64,000 nt of DNA, taken from assembly GCA_944378105.1 (NCBI GenBank), contig CALWGC010000023.1, positions 1 to 64,000 of the forward strand. Reading direction: 5' to 3'. The notes beneath the pieces are model-generated. The model ran no database searches. It was not told where the DNA came from and saw only the letters and a list, made by a program, of their open reading frames with translations. The stretch's first letter is position 1. Every line of letters starts with the position of its first letter. This document shows positions 38,251-47,305 of this stretch, one piece after another. The DNA comes from an uncultured Clostridia bacterium (lineage in GTDB: Bacteria > Bacillota > Clostridia > Lachnospirales > Anaerotignaceae). The position numbers and the translations under genes were made by a program.

Positions 38251-38291
38251 GTAGTCGTAGTAGTAATAGGGGCTGTGAAGATGGTGGATAA
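38251..38291 (-). other. Basal origin unwinding element: two DnaA boxes, G/C cluster and DnaA-trios
   Basis: On the minus strand TTATCCACC (38291-38283) and ATCTTCACA (38282-38274) abut. They are followed by GCCCC and then TATTACTACTACGACTAC (38268-38251), a run of DnaA-trio repeats leading into AT-rich DNA (TTTATATAGTATC). This is the order described for the Bacillus basal unwinding system. Confidence 0.8.
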
Positions 38292-38325
38292 GTTTCGTTT
38301 GTCCAGAAAATTGGGGAAAAGGGAT

Positions 38326-38436
38326 GTGGGATAACTTTGTACACAAGTGGAGTGGAAAAAAGAAAGTTATCCACGGCATCCACAAGGGCCTTGGAGGGTC
38401 CTGGTTTGTCCACAACTTGGACACAGCACATCCACA
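38326..38436. promoter_or_regulatory. DnaA-box cluster in the dnaN-dnaA gap (oriC)
   Basis: TTATCCCAC 38326 (-), TTATCCACG 38367 (+), GCATCCACA 38376 (+), TTGTCCACA 38406 (+), ACATCCACA 38428 (+). Together with the unwinding element this is the best origin candidate. Confidence 0.8.
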
Positions 38437-38474
38437 GCGCCATGGTGGAAAAAAACAGCAAAGGAAACTGCATA

Positions 38475-38503
38475 AAAAGCCAGTCTTAGACGGGCTCTAT
38501 GCA
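38475..38503 (-). terminator. Likely terminator downstream of dnaA
   Basis: Minus strand AGCC-c-GTC-TAA-GAC-t-GGCT followed by TTTTT, embedded in a wider TGCATA / TATGCA palindrome. Another hairpin nearer dnaA (AGGCCTG / CAGGCCT, 38624-38649) lacks a T run. Confidence 0.5.
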
Positions 38504-38663
38504 GTCGAAAAATGGGTCCCCCTACCCCCGGTCTTTTTTCTGTCTTTCTAAGAAGAACAACCAAAAGACAGGACAGAAAAATGTTCTCCTTTGGCCGTAA
38601 AAAAATTACGAAATCCCAAAGAGAGGCCTGCCATCTGGGGCACAGGCCTTGGGCAGATCTGGT

Positions 38664-39974
38664 TTAGATGCCTTTGATTCTTTTTTCCAATTCCAAAATG
38701 GTTTTTTGCAAATCCGGTTCTTTTTCCATGTCTTTTTCAATTTTGTTGCAGGCATGCAAGACGGTGGTATGGTCGCGGCCGCCGAAGTCTTCGCCGATTT
38801 TGCTTAAAGCCAAATCCAGATGCTTGCGGCAAAGGTACATGGCAATTTGTCTGGGATAGGCAATGTTTTTTGGTTTTTTGTTGCCGCGGATATCGGCAGA
38901 AGAAATTTGGTAATAGTTGCAAACCACATCCATGATGAAATCGGTGGTGATTTGCTTTTGGTTTTGGTCGCCATAAATGTCTTTTAAGGCTTCTTCGGCC
39001 AGTTCCACGGTGATTTCCCGATTGGTCAGTTGGGAATAAGCAGAAATGCGGGTCAGGGCCCCTTCCAATTCTCGGATGTTGGTTTCGATGCAGCGGGCGA
39101 TATAGGCCAAGACGCTATCGCTGACAATACAATGTTCGCTTTTGGCTTTGTTGCGCAAGATGGCAATTCTCGTTTCCAGGTCTGGAGATTGGATGTCGGC
39201 AATGAGGCCGCCTTCAAAACGGCTGCGCAGACGGTCTTCCAAGGTTTTGATTTCTCTTGGTGGCCGGTCAGAGCTTAAAATGATCTGTTTTTGGGAGCCG
39301 TGGAGGGCGTTAAAGGTATGGAAAAATTCTTCTTGGGTCCGTTCTTTTTGGGCGATGAACTGAATATCGTCGATTAAGAGGACATCGATGTTACGGTATT
39401 TATTGCGGAATTCTTCGTTTTTGTTGTTACTGATGGAATTGATCAGTTCGTTGGTGAAGGTTTCACTGGTGACATAAAGGACTTTGGCCGAAGGGTTTTT
39501 GGCCAGGATGTAATGGGCAATGGAGTGCATCAAGTGGGTTTTGCCCAAACCTACGTTGCCGTATAAAAACAGCGGGTTATAGGCCTTGGCCGGCGCTTCG
39601 GCCACGGCAAGACTGGCTGCATGGGCCATGCGGTTACTGTTACCCACCACAAAGGTTTCAAAGACATACTTTGGGTTTAAGTTGGGGTCCAGCGGTGTGT
39701 TATCGGTTTGCACATGGCTGTTTTTACAAATTTCTTCGGTTACAATGCTGATGTCAAAGTCCTGGTTGGATACTTGGCGAAAGGCGTTTTTCATCAAACG
39801 CAGGTATTTGCTTTCCAGTTGTTCTTTGGCATAGTCGTTTTCCGCCATCAAAATTAAGTCGTGACCGTCGATTTTGACGGCCATGGTTGGCTCAATCCAG
39901 GTACTGTAATCGATGCTGGAGACACTGTTTTCCAGCAGTTGTTTGGTTTGTTTCCAGGTAGATTCTAAATCCAT
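38664..39974 (-). CDS. dnaA: Replication initiator DnaA
   Basis: A 436-residue initiator: domain I (LESTWKQTKQLLENSVSSID), AAA+ domain with Walker A YGNVGLGKTHLMHSI (about residue 148) and Walker B LLIDDIQFIAQKERTQEEFF, the sensor segment SSDRPPREIKTLEDRLRSRF, and domain IV with the DnaA-box recognition helix GGRDHTTVLHACNKIEK. ATG at 39974 follows GGGAGG. It is separated from dnaN by 460 bases of origin-like DNA and appears to have its own upstream promoter amid DnaA boxes, suggesting autoregulation. Confidence 0.98.
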   Translation of the reverse strand: MDLESTWKQTKQLLENSVSSIDYSTWIEPTMAVKIDGHDLILMAENDYAKEQLESKYLRLMKNAFRQVSNQDFDISIVTEEICKNSHVQTDNTPLDPNLNPKYVFETFVVGNSNRMAHAASLAVAEAPAKAYNPLFLYGNVGLGKTHLMHSIAHYILAKNPSAKVLYVTSETFTNELINSISNNKNEEFRNKYRNIDVLLIDDIQFIAQKERTQEEFFHTFNALHGSQKQIILSSDRPPREIKTLEDRLRSRFEGGLIADIQSPDLETRIAILRNKAKSEHCIVSDSVLAYIARCIETNIRELEGALTRISAYSQLTNREITVELAEEALKDIYGDQNQKQITTDFIMDVVCNYYQISSADIRGNKKPKNIAYPRQIAMYLCRKHLDLALSKIGEDFGGRDHTTVLHACNKIEKDMEKEPDLQKTILELEKRIKGI

Positions 39975-40015
39975 GGTTTCCTCCCGATGGTATGATTCGT
40001 CACATAAAAAGGTAG

Positions 40016-40217
40016 TTATCAACAATTTGTGTATAACTTGTGCATAACTGTTTTGTGAATATGTTGTAACGCCCAAAATCTTGGGGCCTATTGATATAAT
40101 ATAGCAAATTTCCGCCCATTTATCAACAGCACAAACGGGACAAATCGAAAGTTATACACCAAAAAACCACTGGATCTTGTGACCTTTTGTGGAAAGGAAT
40201 ACTAGATTTGTGGATAA
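40016..40217. promoter_or_regulatory. DnaA-box cluster upstream of dnaA
   Basis: TTATCAACA 40016 (+), TTATACACA 40028 (-), TTATGCACA 40039 (-), TTATACACC 40152 (+), TTATCCACA 40209 (-). They flank the dnaA promoter in the 408-base dnaA-rpmH gap and probably serve both autoregulation and the second half of a bipartite origin. Confidence 0.75.
40098..40126 (-). promoter_or_regulatory. dnaA promoter
   Basis: TTGATA, 17 bases, TATATT on the minus strand, about 125 bases upstream of the dnaA start. Confidence 0.75.
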
Positions 40218-40292
40218 AAAATTTCTGCTCTTTTTTTGTGGATTCTTTTCCAAAAAGGTGCCGCAAAAGGGGGAAAAAATTTGTGAAATTCC

Positions 40293-40321
40293 TTGACGAA
40301 TGAGGGTTTCTTGCATATAAT
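40293..40321 (+). promoter_or_regulatory. rpmH promoter
   Basis: TTGACG, 17 bases, TATAAT, 61 bases upstream of the rpmH start. Confidence 0.88.
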
Positions 40322-40382
40322 AAAAAAAGCGCTTATTTGCAAAAAAAGTATGCCAAACAGATGAGAAGGAGGTGCTCGACCA

Positions 40383-40517
40383 ATGAAAATGACATTCCAG
40401 CCGAAAAAAAGACAGAGATCCAAAGTACACGGCTTTAGAAAAAGAATGGCAACGGCCAACGGCAGAAAAGTTCTGGCAGCCAGAAGAAGAAAAGGCAGAA
40501 AAGTGTTGTCCGCATAA
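40383..40517 (+). CDS. rpmH: Ribosomal protein L34 (bL34)
   Basis: A 44-residue basic ribosomal protein: [20 protein letters not shown], then [20 protein letters not shown] and VLSA. Position between dnaA and rnpA is conserved across bacteria. AGGAGG lies 10 bases before the ATG. It uses AGA for most Arg codons, as highly expressed genes in this window do. Confidence 0.98.
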   Translation: MKMTFQPKKRQRSKVHGFRKRMATANGRKVLAARRRKGRKVLSA

Positions 40518-40633
40518 GGTGCAGCCGTAAAAAAGTAAAAAGAGAAGGGAAAAGCGGTGTTGATTTGGTTTGGAAAAAAGCACCTGCTTTTGCCTGTTTT
40601 CTGCTTTTGAAAAACGGAAAAGCAAAACATGAC

Positions 40634-40659
40634 AAAAGGGCCGCAGTTTGTGGCCTTTT
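40634..40659 (+). terminator. Hairpin between rpmH and rnpA
   Basis: AAAAGG-g-CC / GGCCTTTT with a 9-base loop. Probably a partial terminator that lowers rnpA expression relative to rpmH. Confidence 0.6.
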
Positions 40660-40685
40660 CACATTTTCAGAAAGAGGGATAAGCC

Positions 40686-41039
40686 GTGAAGTTTACCCAG
40701 TCGCTGAAGAAAAACTTTCAGTTCGGATTTGTATATAACAAAGGAAAATCGGTGGCCAACCGGTTTCTCGTTGTTTATGTAGTGAAAAACAAAAAAGATC
40801 AGACACAAAATCGTCTTGGCATTACTGTGAGCAAAAAAGTGGGCAAAAGTGTGGTCCGAAGCAGGGTTACCCGTTTGATTAAAGAAAGTTATCGCTTAAG
40901 CGAACACCGTTTGAAAAAAGGATATGATATTGTTGTGATTGCGCGGGTCAATGCCAAAGACGCGTCCTATCATGACATTGATCGGGCGTTATGTGGGCTG
41001 CTCAAAAAACAGGATTTGTTTTTGAACATAGAAAAATAG
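40686..41039 (+). CDS. rnpA: Ribonuclease P protein component
   Basis: A 117-residue protein subunit of the tRNA 5'-processing ribozyme. It has the family core NRLGITVSKKVGKSVVRSRV, then TRLIKESYR (the RNR-like motif) and GYDIVVIARVNA. Start is GTG (40686) after AGAGGGAT. Confidence 0.97.
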   Translation: MKFTQSLKKNFQFGFVYNKGKSVANRFLVVYVVKNKKDQTQNRLGITVSKKVGKSVVRSRVTRLIKESYRLSEHRLKKGYDIVVIARVNAKDASYHDIDRALCGLLKKQDLFLNIEK

Positions 41040-41072
41040 GGAGCCTAAAAAAGCAAAGGAGGAAACTTTTGG

Positions 41073-41282
41073 ATGAAGAAGGTATTTCTGCTTTGTATTC
41101 GGTTTTATCAGTTGGCAATTTCGCCCCATAAGGGGCCATGCTGCAGGTTTATCCCAACCTGTTCCCAATATGCCTATGAAGCCATTACAAAATACGGTGC
41201 CATCAAAGGCGGTTATTTGAGTATTAGAAGAATTTTGAAATGCCATCCGTTCCACGAGGGCGGTTATGACCCTGTACCATAG
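41073..41282 (+). CDS. yidD: Membrane protein insertion efficiency factor YidD
   Basis: A 69-residue protein: [59 protein letters not shown]. The three conserved cysteines are present. Lies between rnpA and yidC as usual, with AAAGGAGG upstream. Confidence 0.97.
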   Translation: MKKVFLLCIRFYQLAISPHKGPCCRFIPTCSQYAYEAITKYGAIKGGYLSIRRILKCHPFHEGGYDPVP

Positions 41283-41308
41283 AAAAAAGTGTTTAAGGAG
41301 GCAGACCA

Positions 41309-42340
41309 TTGTTTGAGGGAATGTTGGCAGCCGGTGTCATGAGTCTTTCCACCCGTCAGCCGGGTGTGATTGTTGGCCCCATTGCCAGTTTGCTGGGCAT
41401 TATTTATAATGCCGTATTTAACGTTATCTATAGCATCATCCAAAGCAATTCTTTGGGCATTGCCATTATTGTATTTACCATTTTGGTAAAGTCTGTTTTG
41501 GTGCCGCTGGTGTACAAACAGCAGAAGGCCACCTTTGAAATGCAGAAATTGCAGCCGGAAATGGCGAAAATTCGAAAAAAATACGCGTCCAAAAAAGACC
41601 CAGAAAGTCAACAGAAAATGGCGCTGGAAATGCAAAAACTGCAAAAAGACAACAACATCAGCATGTTTGGCGGTTGCTTGCCACTGTTGGTACAGTTGCC
41701 TATTTTGTACGCATTGTTCTATATCTTCCAGCAAGCGTATTTATATATCGATGTGGTGGGCCAAAACTATGACGCCATCACCAATGTTTTGATGAGCATG
41801 CCAACCCAGTTGCGGTTGGATTTATTGACCGATGCCATCATGAACCACAAGATGACCGTGGACGTGGCCAGCAGTTCCGACGTGCTGCTTTTGGTCAATG
41901 AACTGACAAGAACGGAATGGAGCACATTGGTTTCTGCAGCCGGAGACTTTGCTTCTCAGCTGACACCGCTGTTGGAACAAAAAGCCAGCATTGAAACCTT
42001 CTTGGGAATCAGCTTGGTGAATAGTCCAGGGCTTTCCTTCCCAGGCATTTTGGTGCCCATCTGTGCCGGTTTAACCACGTATTTGTCTACGTATATTTTG
42101 ACCAGAGAATCGGCAGCTCAGCAAAGTGCCGCCGCAGGGGATGAAGACCCAACGGCAGCAGCAATGCAATCGATGAAAATGATGAACTACATGATGCCTG
42201 TTGTCATGGGTGTGATGTGTATCAATATGCCAGGCGGTCTTGGCATTTACTGGACCATCAGCAACTTAATTCAGGTGGTACAGACCATGGTACTGCACAA
42301 ACACTTCAAAAACCGTGCAGAAAGGGAGGCACAGCAATAA
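41309..42340 (+). CDS. yidC: Membrane protein insertase YidC/Oxa1/SpoIIIJ
   Basis: A 343-residue insertase with five membrane segments; the core runs LGIAIIVFTILVKSVLVPLV (with the groove Lys/Arg region), then a cytoplasmic coiled-coil hairpin (MQKLQPEMAKIRKKYASKKD) and GCLPLLVQLPILYALFYIFQ. A roughly 90-residue extracytoplasmic stretch (about 150-240) separates helices 2 and 3. Translation starts at TTG (41309), eight bases after AAGGAGG. No lipoprotein Cys is seen at the N-terminus. Confidence 0.95.
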   Translation: MFEGMLAAGVMSLSTRQPGVIVGPIASLLGIIYNAVFNVIYSIIQSNSLGIAIIVFTILVKSVLVPLVYKQQKATFEMQKLQPEMAKIRKKYASKKDPESQQKMALEMQKLQKDNNISMFGGCLPLLVQLPILYALFYIFQQAYLYIDVVGQNYDAITNVLMSMPTQLRLDLLTDAIMNHKMTVDVASSSDVLLLVNELTRTEWSTLVSAAGDFASQLTPLLEQKASIETFLGISLVNSPGLSFPGILVPICAGLTTYLSTYILTRESAAQQSAAAGDEDPTAAAMQSMKMMNYMMPVVMGVMCINMPGGLGIYWTISNLIQVVQTMVLHKHFKNRAEREAQQ

Positions 42341-42961
42341 ATGGATGCAATTGAAAAAAGCGGAAAAACCGTAGAGTTGGCTTTGGCGGCTTTGATGCAG
42401 GAGCTGAACGTGTCTTCTTTAGACAAGCTGGAATATGAAGTGATTGAAGAAGGCGCAAAAGGCTTTTTGGGCTTTGGTAGCCGCGATGCCGTGGTACGCG
42501 GGAAAGTAAAATACAATCCGGAAGAAATTGCAAAAAATTTCCTCCGGGAAATGTTTGTGGCCATGGGTATCGTGGTCAAAATTGAAACAAAGAGAAAAGA
42601 AAAACAACTCTTGATCAATTTAAGCGGAGAAGATATGGGGATTTTGATTGGTAAGCGGGGTCAAACCCTCGATTCCATCCAATACTTAGTCAACCTTGTG
42701 GTCAACAAAGGCAATTCTCCTTATCTCAGTGTCATGCTGGATACGGAAAATTATCGTCAAAGAAGAAAAGAAACCTTGGAATCTTTGGCCTACCATTTGG
42801 CCAAACGGGTGAAACAAAGCGGCCAGAAGGTGGTGCTGGAACCGATGAATCCATACGAAAGACGCATCATCCACTCCAGTTTACAAAACAACAAATACGT
42901 TACCACTTATTCCGAAGGGGAAGAACCGTTCCGCAACGTGGTAATTGACTTGAAAAAATAA
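42341..42961 (+). CDS. khpB: RNA-binding protein Jag/KhpB
   Basis: A 206-residue protein with three parts: Jag-N (residues 1-50, YEVIEEGAKGFLGFGSRDAV), a type II KH domain (INLSGEDMGILIGKRGQTLD) and R3H (YRQRRKETLESLAYHLAKRV, MNPYERRIIHSSL). Its ATG directly follows the yidC stop, so the two are coupled. KhpB proteins bind many RNAs and affect cell division or sporulation. Confidence 0.96.
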   Translation: MDAIEKSGKTVELALAALMQELNVSSLDKLEYEVIEEGAKGFLGFGSRDAVVRGKVKYNPEEIAKNFLREMFVAMGIVVKIETKRKEKQLLINLSGEDMGILIGKRGQTLDSIQYLVNLVVNKGNSPYLSVMLDTENYRQRRKETLESLAYHLAKRVKQSGQKVVLEPMNPYERRIIHSSLQNNKYVTTYSEGEEPFRNVVIDLKK

Positions 42962-42966
42962 GAGGT

Positions 42967-43000
42967 ACCGTGGGATTTTTTGCGTCCCACGGTCTTTTTT
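42967..43000 (+). terminator. Terminator after khpB
   Basis: ACCGTGGGA / TCCCACGGT, 9 bp, followed by CTTTTTT. Confidence 0.9.
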
Positions 43001-43021
43001 CCATAAGGAGGTTTGTCAAAC

Positions 43022-44407
43022 ATGAAAGGAACCAGCCTGGATGACATCATTGCGGCCATTTCCACCCCGTTGGGCCACGGCGGGATCTCCATTGTGCGCC
43101 TAAGCGGCAGCGGCTGTGTGGCCTTGGCCAATGAAGTGTTTCGTGGCGGCGATTTGACGAAAAAAGAAAGCCACACCATCCATTTTGGCCATATCGTCGA
43201 TCCGAAAACCAATAAAGACATTGACGAAGTGTTGGTGAGCATTATGCTGGCCCCACGGACGTATACGAGAGAAGATGTGGTGGAGATCAACTGCCACGGC
43301 GGCTATCAGGCGGCGGGAAAGACCTTGGAAGTGCTCCTTTCCCAAGGGGCGAGACTGGCCGAGCGGGGCGAATTTACCAAGCGGGCCTTTTTAAACGGCC
43401 GCATTGACCTTTCCCAGGCCGAGGCCGTCATCGATTTGATCGAGGCCAAAACCGACTTGGGCCGCCAGTCGGCCATCAACCAACTGGAAGGCGGGCTGAA
43501 AAAAAAGGTCTATGACATCCGCGACCGCCTGCTTTCTGTGATGGCGTCCATTGAAGTGAGCATTGATTATCCGGAACATGATGTGGAAGAAGAAACCTAT
43601 GAAAGTTTGAAAGAAAAAATTGGCGGCCTGCTGGAAGAAACCAATAGCCTGCTTTCTTCGGCCAATCAGGGCAAGATCATCCGCGATGGCATCTCTACGG
43701 TGATTTTGGGGAAACCCAATGTGGGCAAAAGCTCTCTGTTAAACTTCCTGTTGGAAGAGGAGCGGGCCATCGTCACCGACATTGCCGGAACTACGCGGGA
43801 TACGGTGGAAGAGATGATCAATATCGGCGGGGTGCCGGTGCGGTTAGCCGATACGGCAGGGATCCGCTCCACAGAAGATTTGGTGGAAAAAATCGGCGTG
43901 GAAAAATCGAAACAATATGCCAAAAATGCCGATTTGGTGCTTTTGGTCATTGATACCTCCACCCCTTTGAGTGCCGAGGACCGGGAGATTTTGTCCTGGG
44001 TAGACCGGGAAAAGGTGCTGGTGCTGCTCAATAAAATCGATTTGGGAACGGACTTTGATACCACAGAATTGGATCAGATGTTTCCAAAGGAAAATCAGAT
44101 TTCCATCTCGGCCAAGGAAGGCACCGGCATCGATGCCCTCAGCGAGCGGCTGAAAGAAATGTTTTTGGGCGGAGAAGTGGAAAGTAGCGAAGAAGTGCGC
44201 ATCAACCAAGTGCGCCATCAAACGGCCCTGCAGCAGGCCAAAGAAAGCATGGAAAAAGCCCTGCATACGGTGGAAATTCGGATGCCAGTGGACTTTGTCA
44301 GCATGGATTTGATGGAAGCCTATGAACATTATGGCGAAATCACCGGCGATAGCGTAGATGAAGCGCTCATTGACCGGATTTTCTCGGAATTTTGTCTTGG
44401 AAAATAA
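43022..44407 (+). CDS. mnmE: tRNA modification GTPase MnmE
   Basis: With MnmG, installs cmnm5 or nm5 groups on wobble uridine 34. The 461-residue protein has the folate-binding N-domain ([39 protein letters not shown]), the G domain ([34 protein letters not shown]) and the C-terminal FCLGK with the conserved Cys. ATG at 43022 lies 10 bases after AAGGAGG; an in-frame TTG at 43013 is too close to it. Confidence 0.97.
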   Translation: MKGTSLDDIIAAISTPLGHGGISIVRLSGSGCVALANEVFRGGDLTKKESHTIHFGHIVDPKTNKDIDEVLVSIMLAPRTYTREDVVEINCHGGYQAAGKTLEVLLSQGARLAERGEFTKRAFLNGRIDLSQAEAVIDLIEAKTDLGRQSAINQLEGGLKKKVYDIRDRLLSVMASIEVSIDYPEHDVEEETYESLKEKIGGLLEETNSLLSSANQGKIIRDGISTVILGKPNVGKSSLLNFLLEEERAIVTDIAGTTRDTVEEMINIGGVPVRLADTAGIRSTEDLVEKIGVEKSKQYAKNADLVLLVIDTSTPLSAEDREILSWVDREKVLVLLNKIDLGTDFDTTELDQMFPKENQISISAKEGTGIDALSERLKEMFLGGEVESSEEVRINQVRHQTALQQAKESMEKALHTVEIRMPVDFVSMDLMEAYEHYGEITGDSVDEALIDRIFSEFCLGK

Positions 44408-44444
44408 GCATTGAAACAGAAAAAGAAACAACGAGAAACGTCTC

Positions 44445-44463
44445 AAACGCCAAAGGCGTTTTG
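44445..44463 (+). other. Small hairpin between mnmE and mnmG
   Basis: AAACGCC-AAA-GGCGTTTTGG. The T run is short, so it is an mRNA hairpin or weak attenuator. Confidence 0.4.
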
Positions 44464-44484
44464 GATAGAAGGAGTGTGACTTTC

Positions 44485-46380
44485 ATGTCAGGTTATTTGG
44501 CCGATACTTGCGACGTGGTGGTCGTTGGCGGGGGGCATGCCGGGTGCGAAGCGGCTTTGGCGGCGGCCCGTCTGGGGCATAAAACCATTTTGTTTTCCAT
44601 TCAGTTGGACAGCATTGCCATGATGCCCTGTAACCCGTCCATCGGCGGCAGCAGCAAGGGCCATCTGGTGCGGGAAATTGACGCACTGGGCGGCGAGATG
44701 GGAAAAAACATCGATAAAACATTCATTCAAACAAAAATGCTCAACACCGGCAAAGGACCTGCCGTTTATTCCCTGCGGGCCCAGGCCGATAAAAACCGAT
44801 ATAAAGAAGCCATGAAACAAACCCTGGAAGCGACGGAAAACCTCATCGTCCGCCAGGATGAAGTGGTGGAGATTTTGACCGACGAAACAAAAACCGTCTG
44901 CGGCATCCGCACCCAAAGCGGGGCCCAGTACAACACAAAGACCGTCATCATCGCCGCCGGGACGTACTTAAAGGCTCGCTGTCTCTATGGCGAAACCATC
45001 ATCCACAGCGGCCCCAACGGCATGATGGCCGCCAATGGGCTTTCCCAAAGCCTGCTGGACTTAGGCATTCGGCTTTTCCGGTTTAAAACCGGTACCCCTG
45101 CCCGTATTGATGGCAAAACCATTGATTACAGCAAAATGACCATCCAGCATGGGGACAAGAAAATCGTGCCTTTTTCCTTTGAAAACAAGGCCGAAGACAT
45201 TATGAGAGAACAAGTCCCCTGTTATCTCACTTATACCAACGAAAAAACCCACGAAATCATCCGGGCCAATCTCCATCGTTCGCCACTTTATTCCGGCGTC
45301 ATCGAAGGCACCGGCCCTCGCTATTGCCCTTCCATTGAAGATAAAGTGGTTCGTTTTGCCGATAAGGAGCGGCACCAGATTTTCATTGAGCCGGAAGGGG
45401 AAGGCACCAACGAAATGTATGTCCAGGGTATGAGTTCTTCTTTGCCGGAAGACGTGCAAATTGCCCTTTATCGCACCGTGCCGGGGTTAGAACATTGCCA
45501 GTTTATGCGCACGGCCTATGCCATCGAGTATGACTGTATCGATGCCACCCAGCTGAAACTGAGTCTGGAATTTAAGGCCATCCATGGGCTTTTTGGCGCC
45601 GGCCAGTTTAACGGCACCAGCGGTTATGAAGAAGCAGCAGCCCAGGGGCTGATTGCCGGCATCAATGCCGTACAGTACATCGAACAAAAAGAACCTTTGG
45701 TGCTGGACCGCTCCGAAGGGTATATCGGGGTGCTCATTGACGACATCGTTACCAAAGGCAGCAAAGAGCCTTACCGTATGATGACTTCCCGGGCAGAATA
45801 TCGTCTGCTGCTGCGCCAGGATAATGCCGATGAGCGTTTGACCAAAAAGGGATATGACATTGGTCTCATTTCCGAAGAACGGTATCAGCGGTTCTTGCAA
45901 AAAATGGCCGATGTGGAACAGGAAAAAGAACGGATTTATGCCACCGGCATCGCCCCCAAAGAAGAAGTCCAGGCCTTTTTGGAGGCCCATCATTCTACTC
46001 CGTTAAAAACCGGCGTCAAATTAGCCGATTTGCTGAAACGGCCGGAGCTGACCTATGAGGATTTGGCCGAAATCGATCCCGACCGGCCGGCCTTGCCCCA
46101 GGAAGTGTGGCAGCAGGCCGCCATTCAGATTAAATACGAAGGCTATATCCGCCAGCAAAAACAACAGGTGGAACAGTTTAAAAAATTGGAAAAACGATTG
46201 CTGCCAGAAGACATGGATTATAGCGAAGTGAAGGGGTTACGGCTGGAAGCCATGCAAAAACTCAATGTCATCAAGCCCTCTTCCATTGGCCATGCCTCCC
46301 GGATTGCCGGCGTCTCTCCCGCCGATGTTGCCGTATTATTGATTCATTTGGAACAAAAGAAAGGAAACACCCATGGTTAA
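44485..46380 (+). CDS. mnmG: tRNA uridine-5-carboxymethylaminomethyl modification enzyme MnmG
   Basis: The FAD partner of MnmE, 631 residues. It has the dinucleotide fold [20 protein letters not shown] (about residue 11), [20 protein letters not shown], the active-site region with [41 protein letters not shown] and the C-terminal [23 protein letters not shown] follows GGAGTGTG. The final codons overlap a small frame downstream. Confidence 0.97.
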   Translation: MSGYLADTCDVVVVGGGHAGCEAALAAARLGHKTILFSIQLDSIAMMPCNPSIGGSSKGHLVREIDALGGEMGKNIDKTFIQTKMLNTGKGPAVYSLRAQADKNRYKEAMKQTLEATENLIVRQDEVVEILTDETKTVCGIRTQSGAQYNTKTVIIAAGTYLKARCLYGETIIHSGPNGMMAANGLSQSLLDLGIRLFRFKTGTPARIDGKTIDYSKMTIQHGDKKIVPFSFENKAEDIMREQVPCYLTYTNEKTHEIIRANLHRSPLYSGVIEGTGPRYCPSIEDKVVRFADKERHQIFIEPEGEGTNEMYVQGMSSSLPEDVQIALYRTVPGLEHCQFMRTAYAIEYDCIDATQLKLSLEFKAIHGLFGAGQFNGTSGYEEAAAQGLIAGINAVQYIEQKEPLVLDRSEGYIGVLIDDIVTKGSKEPYRMMTSRAEYRLLLRQDNADERLTKKGYDIGLISEERYQRFLQKMADVEQEKERIYATGIAPKEEVQAFLEAHHSTPLKTGVKLADLLKRPELTYEDLAEIDPDRPALPQEVWQQAAIQIKYEGYIRQQKQQVEQFKKLEKRLLPEDMDYSEVKGLRLEAMQKLNVIKPSSIGHASRIAGVSPADVAVLLIHLEQKKGNTHG

Positions 46381-46558
46381 ACCCCATTTTCATGTGAAAA
46401 TCAAAGTCATTCGTTGGGATGGCCTTCGGAAAGTGAAAGGATACCATCCAAGCGGCACCAAGGTGCTTTCCTGTAAACATTGGGCGCAAAGAAAACCGCA
46501 TTTTGTACTGCCTTTGGCAGAGAAAAAACCACCGTTAGGAGGCAGATATGGACGATAA
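46373..46558 (+). CDS. Possible small basic protein (61 residues) between mnmG and rsmG
   Basis: Not recognised. An ATG overlapping the mnmG stop by eight bases, with AAAGGAA upstream, opens a His/Lys-rich frame ([20 protein letters not shown], then [20 protein letters not shown]). Its 3' end runs 11 bases into rsmG. The overlaps and dense tryptophan/histidine content look like a real coupled gene, but 61 codons could also stay open by chance. Without homologues it is only a candidate. Confidence 0.4.
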   Translation: MVKPHFHVKIKVIRWDGLRKVKGYHPSGTKVLSCKHWAQRKPHFVLPLAEKKPPLGGRYGR

Positions 46559-47267
46559 GACGTTGTTGGCAGAAGCGGCAAAGCAGATGGGGTTGTCATT
46601 AAACGAAACCCAGATGGCACAGTTTTTTCAATATCGCACGCTGCTTTTGCAATGGAATGAGAAAATGAACCTGACGGCCATCACCGACCCTACGGAAGTG
46701 GTCATTAAGCATTTCATCGATTGTCTGTCACTGTTACAAAAAACAACGCTTCCCACGGGCGCTACGGTCATCGATGTGGGCACGGGGGCCGGGTTTCCGG
46801 GGCTTCCCATCAAGATTGCAAGGCCGGATTTGCAGGTGACACTTCTCGATAGCCTGCAAAAGCGGATTGGTTTTTTGGAAACGGTGGTGGAAGGGCTGGG
46901 CCTTACTGGCGTCACCTGTATCCATAGCCGGGCCGAAGACGGCGGCCAAAATCCGCAACTTCGGGAACAGTTTGACTTTTGTTTGTCCCGGGCCGTGGCT
47001 AACTTGGCTGTCTTGGCCGAGTATAGCTTGCCGTTTGTCAAAGTAGGCGGCGCTTTGATTGCTCTCAAAGGCCCCGATGGGGAACGAGAAGTGGAAGAGG
47101 GGAAAAAGGCAGTGACGCTGTTGGGCGGCGGAAAGCCTCAGATCATGGAAGTGGAGGTACCCTTTTCCGATTTGCACCATTGCTTGATTGTGATACAAAA
47201 AGAACAGGAAACACCAAAAAAATATCCGAGAAAAGCAGGCACGGCGACGAAAAAGCCGTTGCACTGA
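46548..47267 (+). CDS. rsmG: 16S rRNA (guanine-N7) methyltransferase RsmG
   Basis: Methylates G527 of 16S rRNA. The 239-residue SAM-dependent enzyme has LLLQWNEKMNLTAITDPTEV, IDVGTGAGFPGLPIKIARPD (SAM loop), LLDSLQKRIGFLE and LSRAVANLAVLAEYSLPFV. GGAGG precedes the ATG. It ends the mnmE-mnmG-rsmG run, with iorA 38 bases on. Confidence 0.96.
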   Translation: MDDKTLLAEAAKQMGLSLNETQMAQFFQYRTLLLQWNEKMNLTAITDPTEVVIKHFIDCLSLLQKTTLPTGATVIDVGTGAGFPGLPIKIARPDLQVTLLDSLQKRIGFLETVVEGLGLTGVTCIHSRAEDGGQNPQLREQFDFCLSRAVANLAVLAEYSLPFVKVGGALIALKGPDGEREVEEGKKAVTLLGGGKPQIMEVEVPFSDLHHCLIVIQKEQETPKKYPRKAGTATKKPLH

Positions 47268-47305
47268 TGCTGATTACCACCAAAGAGAGAAAGAAGGGAT
47301 TTTTT

